In this document: positions 17,479 to 26,428 of the stretch, piece after piece
Numbering within the stretch: the first letter of the stretch is position 1
Layout of the letters: the number at the start of each line of letters is the position of its first letter
The notes under the pieces: generated by a model
Seen by the model: the letters and a program-made list of their open reading frames with translations, nothing else
Databases searched by the model: none
Told to the model about the DNA's origin: nothing
Position numbers and translations under genes: made by a program
From: CALLVY01 sp937899855
GTDB taxonomy: Bacteria > Bacteroidota > Bacteroidia > Chitinophagales > Saprospiraceae
NCBI GenBank assembly: GCA_039820405.1
Contig: JBCBQC010000023.1
Location: 6,264-70,263, forward strand
DNA length: 64,000 nucleotides
Direction: 5' to 3'

Positions 17479-17486
17479 TACCTTTG
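17479..17486 (+). promoter_or_regulatory. Candidate -7 box of the SDR gene
   Basis: TACCTTTG matches TANNTTTG exactly and lies 55 bases before the SDR ATG. No TTG box is seen at the standard spacing, which would fit a promoter needing an activator such as the AraC-type protein encoded just upstream. Confidence 0.45.
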
Positions 17487-17540
17487 TAGCGTACCCTTTC
17501 GGAAGGGACCATTTTTCACTAACTCACAAAATCAATCACT

Positions 17541-18302
17541 ATGTCTACTTCAAAAATAGCCATCATCACCGGAGGCAGTCGGGGGCTCGGCCGCGATACC
17601 GCCCTCCAACTCGCCACCGCCGGTCACGACATCCTCTTTACCTACCGCCACAACCGCGAAGCCGCCGAAGCGAGCCTCCAGCAAATTACCGCCCTCGGTC
17701 GCCAAGCCCACTTTCTCCAACTCGACGTGGGCCAAATCGCCAGCTTCGATACCTTTGCCCAGCAAATCAAGCAACTGCTCCAAACCCACTGGCAACGGGA
17801 CCACTTCGACTTCCTCATCAACAATGCCGGGGTGGGGGCTCACGCCATGATTGGCCAAACTAGCGAGGAGACCTTCGATACCCTCCTCAACGTCCAATTC
17901 AAGGGGGTTTACTTCCTCACCCAGACCCTCCTGCCCCTGCTCGCGGATGGCGGACGGATCGTCAACGTATCCACCGGGTTGACCCGTTTTGCCCTCCCCG
18001 GCTACGCCGCCTACGCCAGTATGAAGGGCGCCATTGAGACCTTTACCAAGTACCTGGCCAAGGAACTCGGCCCCCGCGGAATCACGGCCAACGTCATCGC
18101 ACCCGGTGCGATTGACAACGACTTTAACCGGGCCGCTTTCGATCACCAGCCCCAGATCGTGGAGTACATCGCCTCCCAAACCGCCCTGGGACGGGTGGGG
18201 CAAAGTTCGGACATCGGTAAGGTAGTCAGTTTTCTGTGTAGCGAGGCGGCGAGCTGGGTCAATGCCCAGCGACTCGAAGCCTCGGGGGGCATGTTTTTGT
18301 AG
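17541..18302 (+). CDS. Short-chain dehydrogenase/reductase (SDR)
   Basis: A 253-residue classical SDR, a cytoplasmic NAD(P)-dependent oxidoreductase. The cofactor motif is GGSRGLGRD, an FabG-like TGxxxGxG variant; NNAG is present at the middle strand. The catalytic set includes the serine of NVSTG, tyrosine in YAAYASMKGA and the lysine four residues later. The C terminus ASGGMFL is typical of the FabG-like group. It is preceded by an AraC regulator that probably controls it. The substrate is unknown. Confidence 0.93.
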   Translation: MSTSKIAIITGGSRGLGRDTALQLATAGHDILFTYRHNREAAEASLQQITALGRQAHFLQLDVGQIASFDTFAQQIKQLLQTHWQRDHFDFLINNAGVGAHAMIGQTSEETFDTLLNVQFKGVYFLTQTLLPLLADGGRIVNVSTGLTRFALPGYAAYASMKGAIETFTKYLAKELGPRGITANVIAPGAIDNDFNRAAFDHQPQIVEYIASQTALGRVGQSSDIGKVVSFLCSEAASWVNAQRLEASGGMFL

Positions 18303-18320
18303 CGAGGCAAAAAGGACCCG

Positions 18321-20507
18321 CTACTCCCGGACGACCTTGTAGGCTTGTTTGCCCGCCTCCCCCAGGTCCACCTCCAGCAGGTAAATGCCTCGGGGCAGGT
18401 CGGCCAAGCTGATCTCCGCCGCGCGTTCGGTCCGTACAGTCCGGCCCATCATATCGCAGAGCTGTACCTGCTGAATGACGGCCTCCGTTTGGACAAACAA
18501 GCGGTCGCGGGTGGGGTTGGGATGAATTTGTAGCGGAACCATCGGCGGGCTGGGGACTGCGCCGGTGGTACTCCCCCCACCCACCGGGGCGTCAGCATCG
18601 TTGCGAATCTCGGCGGCTTCGAAATAAGCCAATACCGCACTGATTCCATCGTAGCTGCCCCCGCCCCAGAGGGGTACATTGGCCACCGGCAATTCACCGC
18701 GCTCCCCGCGATGACTGCCCACCACCACCAGGCCTTTTCGCAGCTTAAAAACATTGTACAGATCGGTATTGTCCGACGATTGCTGGCTCAGGGTATCCCA
18801 CTGGCCCACCACCAGGGAGCTGTACAGCGGCCGGCTCAGGCTCGGATCGTACTGACGTACGAAGTAATTCCAGGTCGAGCTTCCGCCCTCTCCGGGGCGG
18901 GGCATTTTCTGATGGGCATTGCGGGTGGTCATCGTGCGGCGGCCCCGGCCAATCACGATGACCGAGCCATCGGCCGTTACCTTGAGGGCATTGGGTCGCA
19001 GACGCGTGGTGTTCAACTGGGGCCAGCCCTGATTGGGATCGGGCCAGGCATCGAGGAGCGGGTCCGGGTGCGGGGCACCGGGGTTTCCGGGATGGTCGGC
19101 ATACTCCGCTACGTAGGTACTGTGAATCAGGGTCCCTTGGTCCGCCGTCAGCTTGCCCAGCCAAGAAATATGAATGTTGCCGTTGGTCCCGGTAAAGCGG
19201 TTTTGAAAACCCCGGGCGGCGGGTTGGCTGGCGACGGTATTGCCCTCCCAGAAGTTTTCGTTGTTGTTGCCGTGGCAACGCGCCATCACCACGATTCCAC
19301 CGGCGGGCAGGGGGCGCGAATAGTCGATCGCTAAGCCGTCGACGTACTGATCGGGGCTGGAATTCCAGGTGCTGCCATCGGCGCGGACTTCGTGGTAAAG
19401 CCGCGACCACCAGCGCAGGGTACCCGTTGCGTCCATCGCCAGTACGGCGGGTTCAAAATCGGGATTGCCGTTGGGGAGGATGCTGCGGGTATTGAAACCG
19501 ATGTAGCAATGCCCATTGCGGCGGTCCACGACCACTGAAGAAGGGCCGTAGGTGAGGGTACCACTGGGCAATTGGTAGCCTGTGTAGCCGGGCCCATCGG
19601 TCGACTGGGTGCTGGCCTGGGGGTCACAGGGGCTCGCAAAAAAGGCATCCAGAGGCCAGGTACCACGAGCGGTGCTGCCGTTGCCATCGGCCACCACGCG
19701 TTCGTAGTCCGCCCGCGTCCAGGAGCGGAGATTACAGCGTCCGTCCTTCTTAAACACAATCCCGCTGTGGCTCAGTCCGGCAGCCCCGCCGTCGGGGAAG
19801 GCCGAAGCGGGTGTGTTGCGGTATTCGCCACCCGCCACCTTCCAGTGGGTCCGCCAGTTTTCCACCACGTCGAGCACCCCATTTTCGTCCAAACGGTGTA
19901 GGGAGGACCAGTTAAAATCGTGGGAATCTCCGCGAACGAAATAGACCCGCCCCTCGGCGTCTACGTCCCAGGGTTGGTACTGCTTGGGGTAGTCACCGCT
20001 GACGCATTTGACGTTGTAGGTCCAGTCAAAACCCGTGGGAATGCGATCGACAAAATTGCCGTTGAGTCGGGCCAGAAAGTAGCCGCCCTCGCTGGAATCC
20101 TCGGTGGTTCCGCTGAGGTAAATCTGGCCGGTACGGGCTTGGGGGGCATTGGTAAGTTTGATAAAACGAATGTCTTCCGCCGCCCCTTGGGCAAGGTGTA
20201 CCAGGCCCTTGAGCTGGCTAAAGGTGCTGTCGGTATGCAACAGGAAGGCGTAGCGGTTGGCCCCCAGATTGTTGGCGATGTCTCCGGCGCCCAGATCGAT
20301 TCGGGGAACGCTCGGAGGCACCCAATCGAGTCCGTCGGCCGCACCCGCAATGAGGACGCTACCGTCCGATAGCTGGACGACGTCGTGGAATACTTCGGCG
20401 CCGGCGTTGCCCGCGTAGAAGAGTTTGTTTTGAGCGTGGGTGGAGGTCAGAAATAGGCACAAGATAAACAGGACTCCGGAGCGGAGTCGACAGTTGGTTA
20501 GTCGCAC
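18321..20507 (-). CDS. Secreted T9SS protein, probable beta-propeller
   Basis: This 728-residue protein has an N-terminal signal peptide (GVLFILCLFLTSTHAQ) and a C-terminal type A T9SS sorting domain (IHPNPTRDRLFVQ, VQLCDMMGRTVRTE, LPRGIYLLEVDLG). The body contains repeated short phrases such as DGSVLIAGAADG, GRVYFVRGDS and DGSVIVIGRGRR, suggesting a delta-60 or NHL-like propeller. It is convergent with the SDR gene, only 18 bases from it. The function is unknown. Compositional or processing clues beyond secretion are not visible. Confidence 0.87.
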   Translation of the reverse strand: MRLTNCRLRSGVLFILCLFLTSTHAQNKLFYAGNAGAEVFHDVVQLSDGSVLIAGAADGLDWVPPSVPRIDLGAGDIANNLGANRYAFLLHTDSTFSQLKGLVHLAQGAAEDIRFIKLTNAPQARTGQIYLSGTTEDSSEGGYFLARLNGNFVDRIPTGFDWTYNVKCVSGDYPKQYQPWDVDAEGRVYFVRGDSHDFNWSSLHRLDENGVLDVVENWRTHWKVAGGEYRNTPASAFPDGGAAGLSHSGIVFKKDGRCNLRSWTRADYERVVADGNGSTARGTWPLDAFFASPCDPQASTQSTDGPGYTGYQLPSGTLTYGPSSVVVDRRNGHCYIGFNTRSILPNGNPDFEPAVLAMDATGTLRWWSRLYHEVRADGSTWNSSPDQYVDGLAIDYSRPLPAGGIVVMARCHGNNNENFWEGNTVASQPAARGFQNRFTGTNGNIHISWLGKLTADQGTLIHSTYVAEYADHPGNPGAPHPDPLLDAWPDPNQGWPQLNTTRLRPNALKVTADGSVIVIGRGRRTMTTRNAHQKMPRPGEGGSSTWNYFVRQYDPSLSRPLYSSLVVGQWDTLSQQSSDNTDLYNVFKLRKGLVVVGSHRGERGELPVANVPLWGGGSYDGISAVLAYFEAAEIRNDADAPVGGGSTTGAVPSPPMVPLQIHPNPTRDRLFVQTEAVIQQVQLCDMMGRTVRTERAAEISLADLPRGIYLLEVDLGEAGKQAYKVVRE

Positions 20508-20545
20508 GGTTATGAGCTTTTCGAGGTGAATGATGCTGGAATAAC

Positions 20546-20593
20546 AACAAGATTCCCGCCACTTTTGAGAGGCGGGTATATAAGCTTCTTGTT
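20546..20593 (-). promoter_or_regulatory. Extended hairpin in the leader of the T9SS gene
   Basis: AACAAGA (20546-20552) pairs with TCTTGTT (20587-20593), enclosing the stronger stem CCCGCC/GGCGGG (20555-20560 and 20571-20576). It lies about 40 bases before the start codon at 20507. It may be a second terminator for the efflux operon or a structured leader; there is no long U tract. Confidence 0.35.
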
Positions 20594-20644
20594 ACTGAGA
20601 AGACGATACGACGGTGGACTTGGTTGGCCCCCAAAGGAAAAAAA

Positions 20645-20692
20645 GTAAATAAAAACAACGACTCCCAGCGTCAGGGTATTCAGCTGGGAGTC
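20645..20692 (-). terminator. Rho-independent terminator of the efflux operon
   Basis: A perfect 10-bp stem GACTCCCAGC/GCTGGGAGTC (20660-20669 and 20683-20692) is followed on the minus strand by a T-rich tract. It starts nine bases after the stop of the adaptor gene, in the right orientation for the four-gene efflux operon. Confidence 0.85.
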
Positions 20693-20700
20693 GGTCCTCT

Positions 20701-21942
20701 TTATTCCAAATTCTTGATGACTTTTATCTCGGTGAGGGTATCCAAGCCCGCGGTCACCTCGATCAGGATACCGTCCGAAACGCCCACTTCGATGGGACGT
20801 TCCGCAAAGCTCCCCGGGGCGTTCTGCACTTTTACAAAATTGGAGTCACCCCGGATGATGAGGTCGCGTTCGTTGATGCGCAGGACGTTTTCTTTGCGCT
20901 CCAGGATGATGTCGGCACTGGCGCTATAACCGGCCCGGAGGAAGACGTCCTCCGAGCGTTGGATGGCGGCCCGAACTTCAAACTTTACCGTTCCCTCTTC
21001 CTCTAGGCCCTTGGGAGAAATGTACTCCAACGTGGCGGCAAAGGTCTGGTCTTCAATGGCACCGACGGTCATTTCGAGGGGCATGCCCTCGCGCAATTTA
21101 CCGACGTCCGATTCGTCGACCATTCCTTCAAAAATCAGGGAATTCATATCGGCGACGCTGGCGATGGTAGTCCCCTCGTTGAAGTTGTTCCGCTCGATGA
21201 CCGAAGTCCCTTCTTCCACGGGTACCTCCAGAATCATCCCATCAACCGTAGAAACGACGACATTGGAGATCTGTTTGGAATTTTTGGTCACCCCTTCGCG
21301 GAGCAACTGGAGATTGTTGATGGCCGCATCCAACTCTTGGCGCCGGATGTCGACGTCGGTTTCGAACTGCTTGAGGTTGTTGGTAGCCAAGATCTGGGCG
21401 TTGTCCAATTCGGCCTGGCGAATTTCCAGGTCAACTTTGAAGCGGTTGTAGTCGATTTCGGAGATGATGCCGTCGGCGAAAAGCTTTTGTTGGCGAATTT
21501 CTTCGCGCTGGGCATTGTCGTAATTGACCCGGGCTGCCTCCACATCCAGCTTTTTGAGAAACACCTCTTTTTGGCGCTCCAATTCCCGCTGGGCTTCCTG
21601 GTAGCGAATCCGCGCCAGCTCGACGGTCGACTGGGCATTATTGACGTTGACCTCGTTGGGCACCAACTTGATCCGCGCCAGTTTGTCCCCCTGCTTGACG
21701 ATTCCTCCGGGCTCGACAAATAATTTTTCGACCACGCCACTGACCTGTGGTTTGATGATGACTTCCTTGCGGGGCTTGACGGCTCCCGTGGCCACGGCTT
21801 TGCGGGTAATATTCCCCATTTCCGCCTTTGTCGTTTCCGTACCTTTTTCCGTTCCCTCCGATTGGGACACGAAGTAAGCCCCCAGGGCCACCGTAAGTAA
21901 AAGCAAAACGGCCACCAGGCCAATGACACAACCTTTGTTCAT
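20701..21942 (-). CDS. MacA/HlyD-like periplasmic adaptor of efflux pump
   Basis: This 413-residue membrane-fusion protein would bridge the MacB-like permeases and an outer-membrane channel. A single N-terminal membrane anchor (GCVIGLVAVLLLLTVALGAYFV) is followed by a lipoyl/barrel segment (GAVKPRKEVIIKPQVSGVV, VEPGGIVKQGDKLARI), a long alpha-helical hairpin rich in charged residues (VELARIRYQEAQRELERQKEV), the returning lipoyl half (VVVSTVDGMILEVPVEEGTSV) and beta-barrel domains. It is the last gene of the operon, 83 bases after the second permease and just before a strong terminator. No outer-membrane TolC gene is present nearby. Confidence 0.92.
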   Translation of the reverse strand: MNKGCVIGLVAVLLLLTVALGAYFVSQSEGTEKGTETTKAEMGNITRKAVATGAVKPRKEVIIKPQVSGVVEKLFVEPGGIVKQGDKLARIKLVPNEVNVNNAQSTVELARIRYQEAQRELERQKEVFLKKLDVEAARVNYDNAQREEIRQQKLFADGIISEIDYNRFKVDLEIRQAELDNAQILATNNLKQFETDVDIRRQELDAAINNLQLLREGVTKNSKQISNVVVSTVDGMILEVPVEEGTSVIERNNFNEGTTIASVADMNSLIFEGMVDESDVGKLREGMPLEMTVGAIEDQTFAATLEYISPKGLEEEGTVKFEVRAAIQRSEDVFLRAGYSASADIILERKENVLRINERDLIIRGDSNFVKVQNAPGSFAERPIEVGVSDGILIEVTAGLDTLTEIKVIKNLE

Positions 21943-22025
21943 AATATTTTCAAATGGTTTTAGAGTTTCTATGCGTATCGAACCGCCGTTTTAGCAAGCC
22001 GCACCAATCGTGGCTTGCTTGCCGG

Positions 22026-23273
22026 TCACTCGTCCTTGAGGGCTACCACGGGGCGAATGCTCGCCGCTTGCATGGCCGGGAGCAAGCCCGTGATTGCTCC
22101 CGAAATAATCAAAATCAATAAGGCCAGTACTCCCACCCGCAGGTCCACCTCGGGCCGGCCCAAGAAGCCGTCTCCCCCATCCCCCACGGAAAGCCCCAGC
22201 AAATAGATCAGGCCCGTACCCAACACCAGACCGAGGTAGCCCGCCAGGGTGGTGATAAACACCGATTCGAGCAGTACCATACTGACGATCGACTGAGGCG
22301 TGGCGCCCAAAGCCTTGCGGACCCCAATTTCCTTGGTCCGTTCCTTGACCACGATCAGCATGATGTTACCCACTCCAATGACTCCCGCCAACAAACTCCC
22401 GATCCCCACAAACCAAACGATGAATTTGATCCCAGTAAAGAGGCCCATGATTTCCGCAAACTCCTCCTCGACGTTGTCCACCCAAATGGCTTTCTTGTCG
22501 TTGGGCGCGATGGAGTGGCGTTTTTTCAAGATGTTGAGAATATCGTCTTCCACGGAACTGGCGCTGACCTCGGGATACATGGAGCAAACGAACCAACCGA
22601 TGCGGTTGGGTAAATTGGTCAGTTGCTGGGCGGTGGTGAGGGGAAGAAAAATGGTCTTCTCGTCCTGGAGGCCATCATTGCCCCGCCGGTCGGATTTAAT
22701 CAAGCCCACCACCAGGTATTCGGCACCGCGAATTTTGATGTTCTGCCCGATGGGGTCCTCCTCCTGGGTAAACAGCACTTCCCGTACCCGGCGCCCGATG
22801 ACGCAGACCTTGCGCCGCCGCTCCATGTCCAGGGCATTGAGAAAGCGGCCTTCGACCATTTCCAGGGCGTCGATGTGCAGCAGGTCCGGGGTATCCCCCC
22901 GCGCCTCGAAGGCCCCTTTGCGATCGCCGTGGCTCACCTCGCCACTGGGCATCCAGAGTCGGGGGGCCAGGTATTGAATCTTATCACCCAAGCGACTGCG
23001 AATGGCCTCCATATCGTCCAGGGTCAGCCGCACCCAGCGGCCCGGTTTGCGGCCCTTGTAAGGCTTGGAGGTCCGGTTGCCCCCCGCGTAGAGGCTGTTC
23101 TTGGCGTGTCCGCCCAGGATACTCATCACCCCGTTCTCCAAACCCTTGCCAGCGCCCATCAGTACGACCAGCATAAAGATACCCCAGAAGACCCCCAGGG
23201 CGGTGAGGAAGGTCCGCAGCTTATGCTTTTTGATGGTGTTGAAGATTTCCTGCCACTTGTCGTAGTCGAACAT
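22026..23273 (-). CDS. MacB/FtsX-type ABC transporter permease (second copy)
   Basis: A 415-residue permease with one N-terminal membrane helix (RTFLTALGVFWGIFMLVVLMGAGKG), a large periplasmic MacB_PCD-like domain, and the three-helix FtsX core at the C terminus (FIVWFVGIGSLLAGVIGVGNIMLIVVKERTKEIGVRKALGATPQSIV). It resembles the permease encoded just upstream but is clearly diverged in the periplasmic part. The two probably form a heterodimer driven by the ATPase at 24535-25230. The gap to its partner is 24 bases. Confidence 0.92.
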   Translation of the reverse strand: MFDYDKWQEIFNTIKKHKLRTFLTALGVFWGIFMLVVLMGAGKGLENGVMSILGGHAKNSLYAGGNRTSKPYKGRKPGRWVRLTLDDMEAIRSRLGDKIQYLAPRLWMPSGEVSHGDRKGAFEARGDTPDLLHIDALEMVEGRFLNALDMERRRKVCVIGRRVREVLFTQEEDPIGQNIKIRGAEYLVVGLIKSDRRGNDGLQDEKTIFLPLTTAQQLTNLPNRIGWFVCSMYPEVSASSVEDDILNILKKRHSIAPNDKKAIWVDNVEEEFAEIMGLFTGIKFIVWFVGIGSLLAGVIGVGNIMLIVVKERTKEIGVRKALGATPQSIVSMVLLESVFITTLAGYLGLVLGTGLIYLLGLSVGDGGDGFLGRPEVDLRVGVLALLILIISGAITGLLPAMQAASIRPVVALKDE

Positions 23274-23297
23274 AGGTTGCGTTTTTGGTGGGTAGCC

Positions 23298-24533
23298 CTA
23301 GCCCTTCATGGCGGTTACCGGATTAATCTTGACGGCCTGGAGGGCTGGAATCAGCCCCGCTACGACCCCACTGAGAATCAGGATAAACAAAGCGACGAGC
23401 ACCGTTCCCAGGTTGACGCTGGGGTTGTAGAAAAATTCTGCATCGATATCGTTGCTGATCATAAACTGGTTGAGCCCATAAATCACGGCCAGCCCCGAGG
23501 CCAGGCCGAGGTAGCCCGCTACACTGGTCAGGAAGACGGATTCTTGTACGATCATCACCACGATGGAATTGGGCGTGGCCCCGAGGGCCTTGCGGACTCC
23601 AATCTCCTTGGTCCGCTCCTTGACGGTGATTAGCATGATGTTGCTCACCCCAATGACTCCGGCGATGATGCTACCAATGCCGACGAACCAGATAAAGGTT
23701 CGGATGAGTGTCATCACGGTTTGGATGTCCTGAAATTCTTCGCTGCGGTTAAAAAAGCCGATGGCGGAACGATCGGAGGGGGAAAACTTGTGCTGGGCGG
23801 CCATTTGCTGGCGGATGCGCTCCTCCAGCAGTTTGGTTTCCGCAATGGGGGTATCTCCCATTTCGAGGATGATGGTTTGGACCTGGTCGCTGCCTTGGAT
23901 GCGCTGTAGGGTGGAGGAAGGGATATAGATGCGTTGCATCTCGCGTTCGCGTTCTTCGTAAAATACTCCGACGATTTGGTACTTGACGCCCTTGATATTG
24001 AGGTATTCACCGAGGGCGGTTTGGGCTTCGTTGAAAAAGCCATCGCGGACGGGCTGACCAATGACGCAGACTTTGCGAAACTCGTCGATGTCGGTGGCGT
24101 TGATAAAGCGGCCTTCCCGCATTTGGGGCAATTCCACGGCTTGGTGGCCGGGTTGGACGGCTTCCACGCGGTAGGACAGGCTTTTGTCGCGGTAGGAGAC
24201 GAAAAATTCGCCCCAGAGGTTGTTGCGGAGGCTGGCGTAAGCGATCTCGGGATGCTGCTCGATCCGTTCGTAGTCGTCGTTGGTGAAGTTGATAAAGCGG
24301 CCGGCGGGGAGGCCCTTGTAGGGCTCGGAGGTTTGCTGGGTCCAGATCCAGAGGGTATTGAGGGCATCGTTTTGGAAGTCGCGGCGGGCGCTGTTTTCCA
24401 ATCCATTGCCCGAGCCGAGGAGGATGACGAGCATAAAAATGCCCCACCAGACGCTAAAGGCCGTGAGTAGGGTACGGAGCTTGTGCCGCCCCAGGGAACC
24501 AAAGATCTCTTGCCATTTGTCGATGTCGATCAT
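23298..24533 (-). CDS. MacB/FtsX-type ABC transporter permease (first copy)
   Basis: The ATG at 24533 (MIDIDKWQEIF) is chosen over an in-frame ATG at 24560, because it follows the upstream ATPase stop by one base (TGA-T-ATG) and matches the start of the sister permease. The 411-residue product has an N-terminal helix (LRTLLTAFSVWWGIFMLVILLGSGNG), a periplasmic domain of about 220 residues and the FtsX core (FIWFVGIGSIIAGVIGVSNIMLITVKERTKEIGVRKALGATPNSIVV). MacB-type systems act as mechanotransmitters that push substrates through an outer-membrane channel rather than moving them across the inner membrane. Confidence 0.92.
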   Translation of the reverse strand: MIDIDKWQEIFGSLGRHKLRTLLTAFSVWWGIFMLVILLGSGNGLENSARRDFQNDALNTLWIWTQQTSEPYKGLPAGRFINFTNDDYERIEQHPEIAYASLRNNLWGEFFVSYRDKSLSYRVEAVQPGHQAVELPQMREGRFINATDIDEFRKVCVIGQPVRDGFFNEAQTALGEYLNIKGVKYQIVGVFYEEREREMQRIYIPSSTLQRIQGSDQVQTIILEMGDTPIAETKLLEERIRQQMAAQHKFSPSDRSAIGFFNRSEEFQDIQTVMTLIRTFIWFVGIGSIIAGVIGVSNIMLITVKERTKEIGVRKALGATPNSIVVMIVQESVFLTSVAGYLGLASGLAVIYGLNQFMISNDIDAEFFYNPSVNLGTVLVALFILILSGVVAGLIPALQAVKINPVTAMKG

Positions 24534-24534
24534 A

Positions 24535-25230
24535 TCAGCGGGAGGTTTTTGGGGGTGCAATTTCGGTATTCCGTTCGATCAGGCCGTCCTTGAGCCGGAT
24601 GATGCGTTTGGTCTTGTGGGCGATGTCGTTTTCGTGGGTGACGATGACGACGGTGATGCCTTCTTCGTTGACGCGTTGGAAGAGTTGCATCACATCGTAG
24701 GAGGTCTGGCTATCGAGGGCGCCGGTGGGTTCGTCGGCGAGGATGACTTTGGGTTGGGTGATCAGGGCTCGGGCGATGGCGACGCGCTGTTGTTGCCCTC
24801 CGGAGAGCTGGGTGGGCAGGTGGTCGGCCCAGTCGCGGAGCCCCACGCGATCGAGGTATTCGAGGGCGATTTCCTGACGCTGCTTGCGGGGTACTTTTTG
24901 GTAGTACAGGGGCAGCGCCACGTTTTCCACGGCGGATTTAAAGTTGAGCAAGTTAAAAGACTGGAAGACAAAGCCGATAAAGCGATTGCGGTACTGAGCG
25001 GCCTGTTTTTGGCTCAGGTTCTTCATGTGGGTACCGTTGAGGTGATAATCACCTTCATCGTACTCGTCGAGCAAGCCCACGATGTTGAGCAGGGTCGACT
25101 TCCCCGAGCCCGAGGAGCCCATAATCGATACGAACTCGCCCTTTTCCACCATCAGATCGATGCCCTTGAGCACTTGAAGGCTGAGATTGCCCGTTTGGTA
25201 TGTCTTACGAATATTCTGAAGCTGGATCAT
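24535..25230 (-). CDS. MacB/LolD-type ABC transporter ATPase
   Basis: A 231-residue ATP-binding protein with Walker A GSSGSGKSTL, signature LSGGQQQRVAIARAL, Walker B VILADEPTGALD and the switch region VTHENDIAHK. The start is set at the ATG at 25230 (MIQLQNIRKTY), as in relatives; the longer frame up to 25353 lacks homology. It is the first gene of the efflux operon and, unlike E. coli MacB, is separate from the permeases. Substrates of this family include macrolides, peptides, toxins and lipoproteins; none can be chosen here. Confidence 0.95.
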   Translation of the reverse strand: MIQLQNIRKTYQTGNLSLQVLKGIDLMVEKGEFVSIMGSSGSGKSTLLNIVGLLDEYDEGDYHLNGTHMKNLSQKQAAQYRNRFIGFVFQSFNLLNFKSAVENVALPLYYQKVPRKQRQEIALEYLDRVGLRDWADHLPTQLSGGQQQRVAIARALITQPKVILADEPTGALDSQTSYDVMQLFQRVNEEGITVVIVTHENDIAHKTKRIIRLKDGLIERNTEIAPPKTSR

Positions 25231-25417
25231 ATCGTTTAGTTCCGGGGGTGAAGTGCTCCCATCGAAGTGGTTCGAAGAACTGCAATTTATCCCGACCGAC
25301 CAAAATCCTTGGATAAAAAGCGCCTTGCGACGGACCAAAGCGCCAAACCCCATTTTTAACAGAATGTTGGGAGCTAGTCATATAACGCGATTTCACAGCA
25401 AAATAGTAGGTATTTTT

Positions 25418-25425
25418 TATTTTTG
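25418..25425 (+). promoter_or_regulatory. Candidate -7 box of the lipoprotein gene
   Basis: TATTTTTG, a perfect TANNTTTG match, about 78 bases before the lipoprotein ATG at 25503. No clear -33 box. Confidence 0.35.
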
Positions 25426-25502
25426 TTTATCCGCGCGCAGCATTTGTGCGGACTTCGCGTTTTGAGAGTGATTATTAAGCAATATATAACTGACTTAGTG
25501 AG

Positions 25503-26315
25503 ATGAGACGACAACCGATTGCGTTTTTATGTTGGTGTGTGGTAGTACTGTTCTTTAGTGCTTGTAGCAAAGAGGAAGAGGCGCCTCAAAACGTGGTTTT
25601 TGACCTCGAAGAAGAGTTTCTCCTCGAACTGCGGGAGGCCCTGAGCCCCACGGAAGAACGGGATTTGCTGCTGGGTATCAAAAGCGTCCAGGAATTCGAT
25701 TGCGAAAATTACGAACTCAATTCCTCGGTCAATTTGACCAACGACGAATTCATTCGCGTTACCGTCACCGATTTGATCCAACCCGACGATTGTGTCCCCG
25801 GCCAGTCGCCCGCGCTGGGACAGGCCCAGGTCGGCCCCCTCAACGAAAAGGAATACCTCCTCAATTTCTCCATCGTCCACCAAATCAGCAATGCCGGCCA
25901 ACTGATCGTACACCCCGACTATTATCGGCTGTCCTTCAACGAAAGCGTCAACGGCGTCTCCGTCGCCCAGCCCACCCTGCGCCGCATTCCCCAACAAAGC
26001 GTCTGGGGCTACCTCGATTACGATGCGCGGGACCTCCTCGTTGCCGAAAACCTCCTCCGCGATATGGAGGAACTGCTCGAATTCACCTACGCCACACCGG
26101 GCAATTACGGCTATTTCACCTTGTCCGACAGCAACCAAGTCATTCTCACCAGCGAAACGCCGACCACCCTGACCCGCCAAACCTTCCTGCTCCAACTCCG
26201 GGGCACGGTCGACGAGCTACAGGATAAGGTAGAGGAGGTGTACTGCCCCCAATACCGCGACAAGATCGAGCTCAAAATCTACACCTCCACCGGCGCGGTC
26301 ATTACCTGTTCCTGA
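25503..26315 (+). CDS. Lipoprotein of unknown function
   Basis: The 270-residue product has a lipoprotein signal peptide ending in FFSACSKEEE, so the cysteine at about 21 should be acylated. The mature protein begins with an acidic linker, then an alpha/beta pattern with ELREALSPTEERDLL, LNSSVNLTNDEFIRVTVTDL, EYLLNFSIVHQISNAGQL and a terminal STGAVITC. Paired cysteines (CENYE, DDC, YCPQY, ITC) may form disulfides. No family is recognised. It is transcribed away from the efflux operon and is convergent with the Nudix-type regulator, so the context gives no function. Confidence 0.8.
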   Translation: MRRQPIAFLCWCVVVLFFSACSKEEEAPQNVVFDLEEEFLLELREALSPTEERDLLLGIKSVQEFDCENYELNSSVNLTNDEFIRVTVTDLIQPDDCVPGQSPALGQAQVGPLNEKEYLLNFSIVHQISNAGQLIVHPDYYRLSFNESVNGVSVAQPTLRRIPQQSVWGYLDYDARDLLVAENLLRDMEELLEFTYATPGNYGYFTLSDSNQVILTSETPTTLTRQTFLLQLRGTVDELQDKVEEVYCPQYRDKIELKIYTSTGAVITCS

Positions 26316-26428
26316 TTCCCCATTCGGCGGGGCTTTCCAAAAGTTTTTTTGGCTCGACCCGGTCCTTTTCGCAGCCCAATGGGGCCATTTACATTCCCCC
26401 ACCGACAGAAACATTTTGAGATGGTTGG

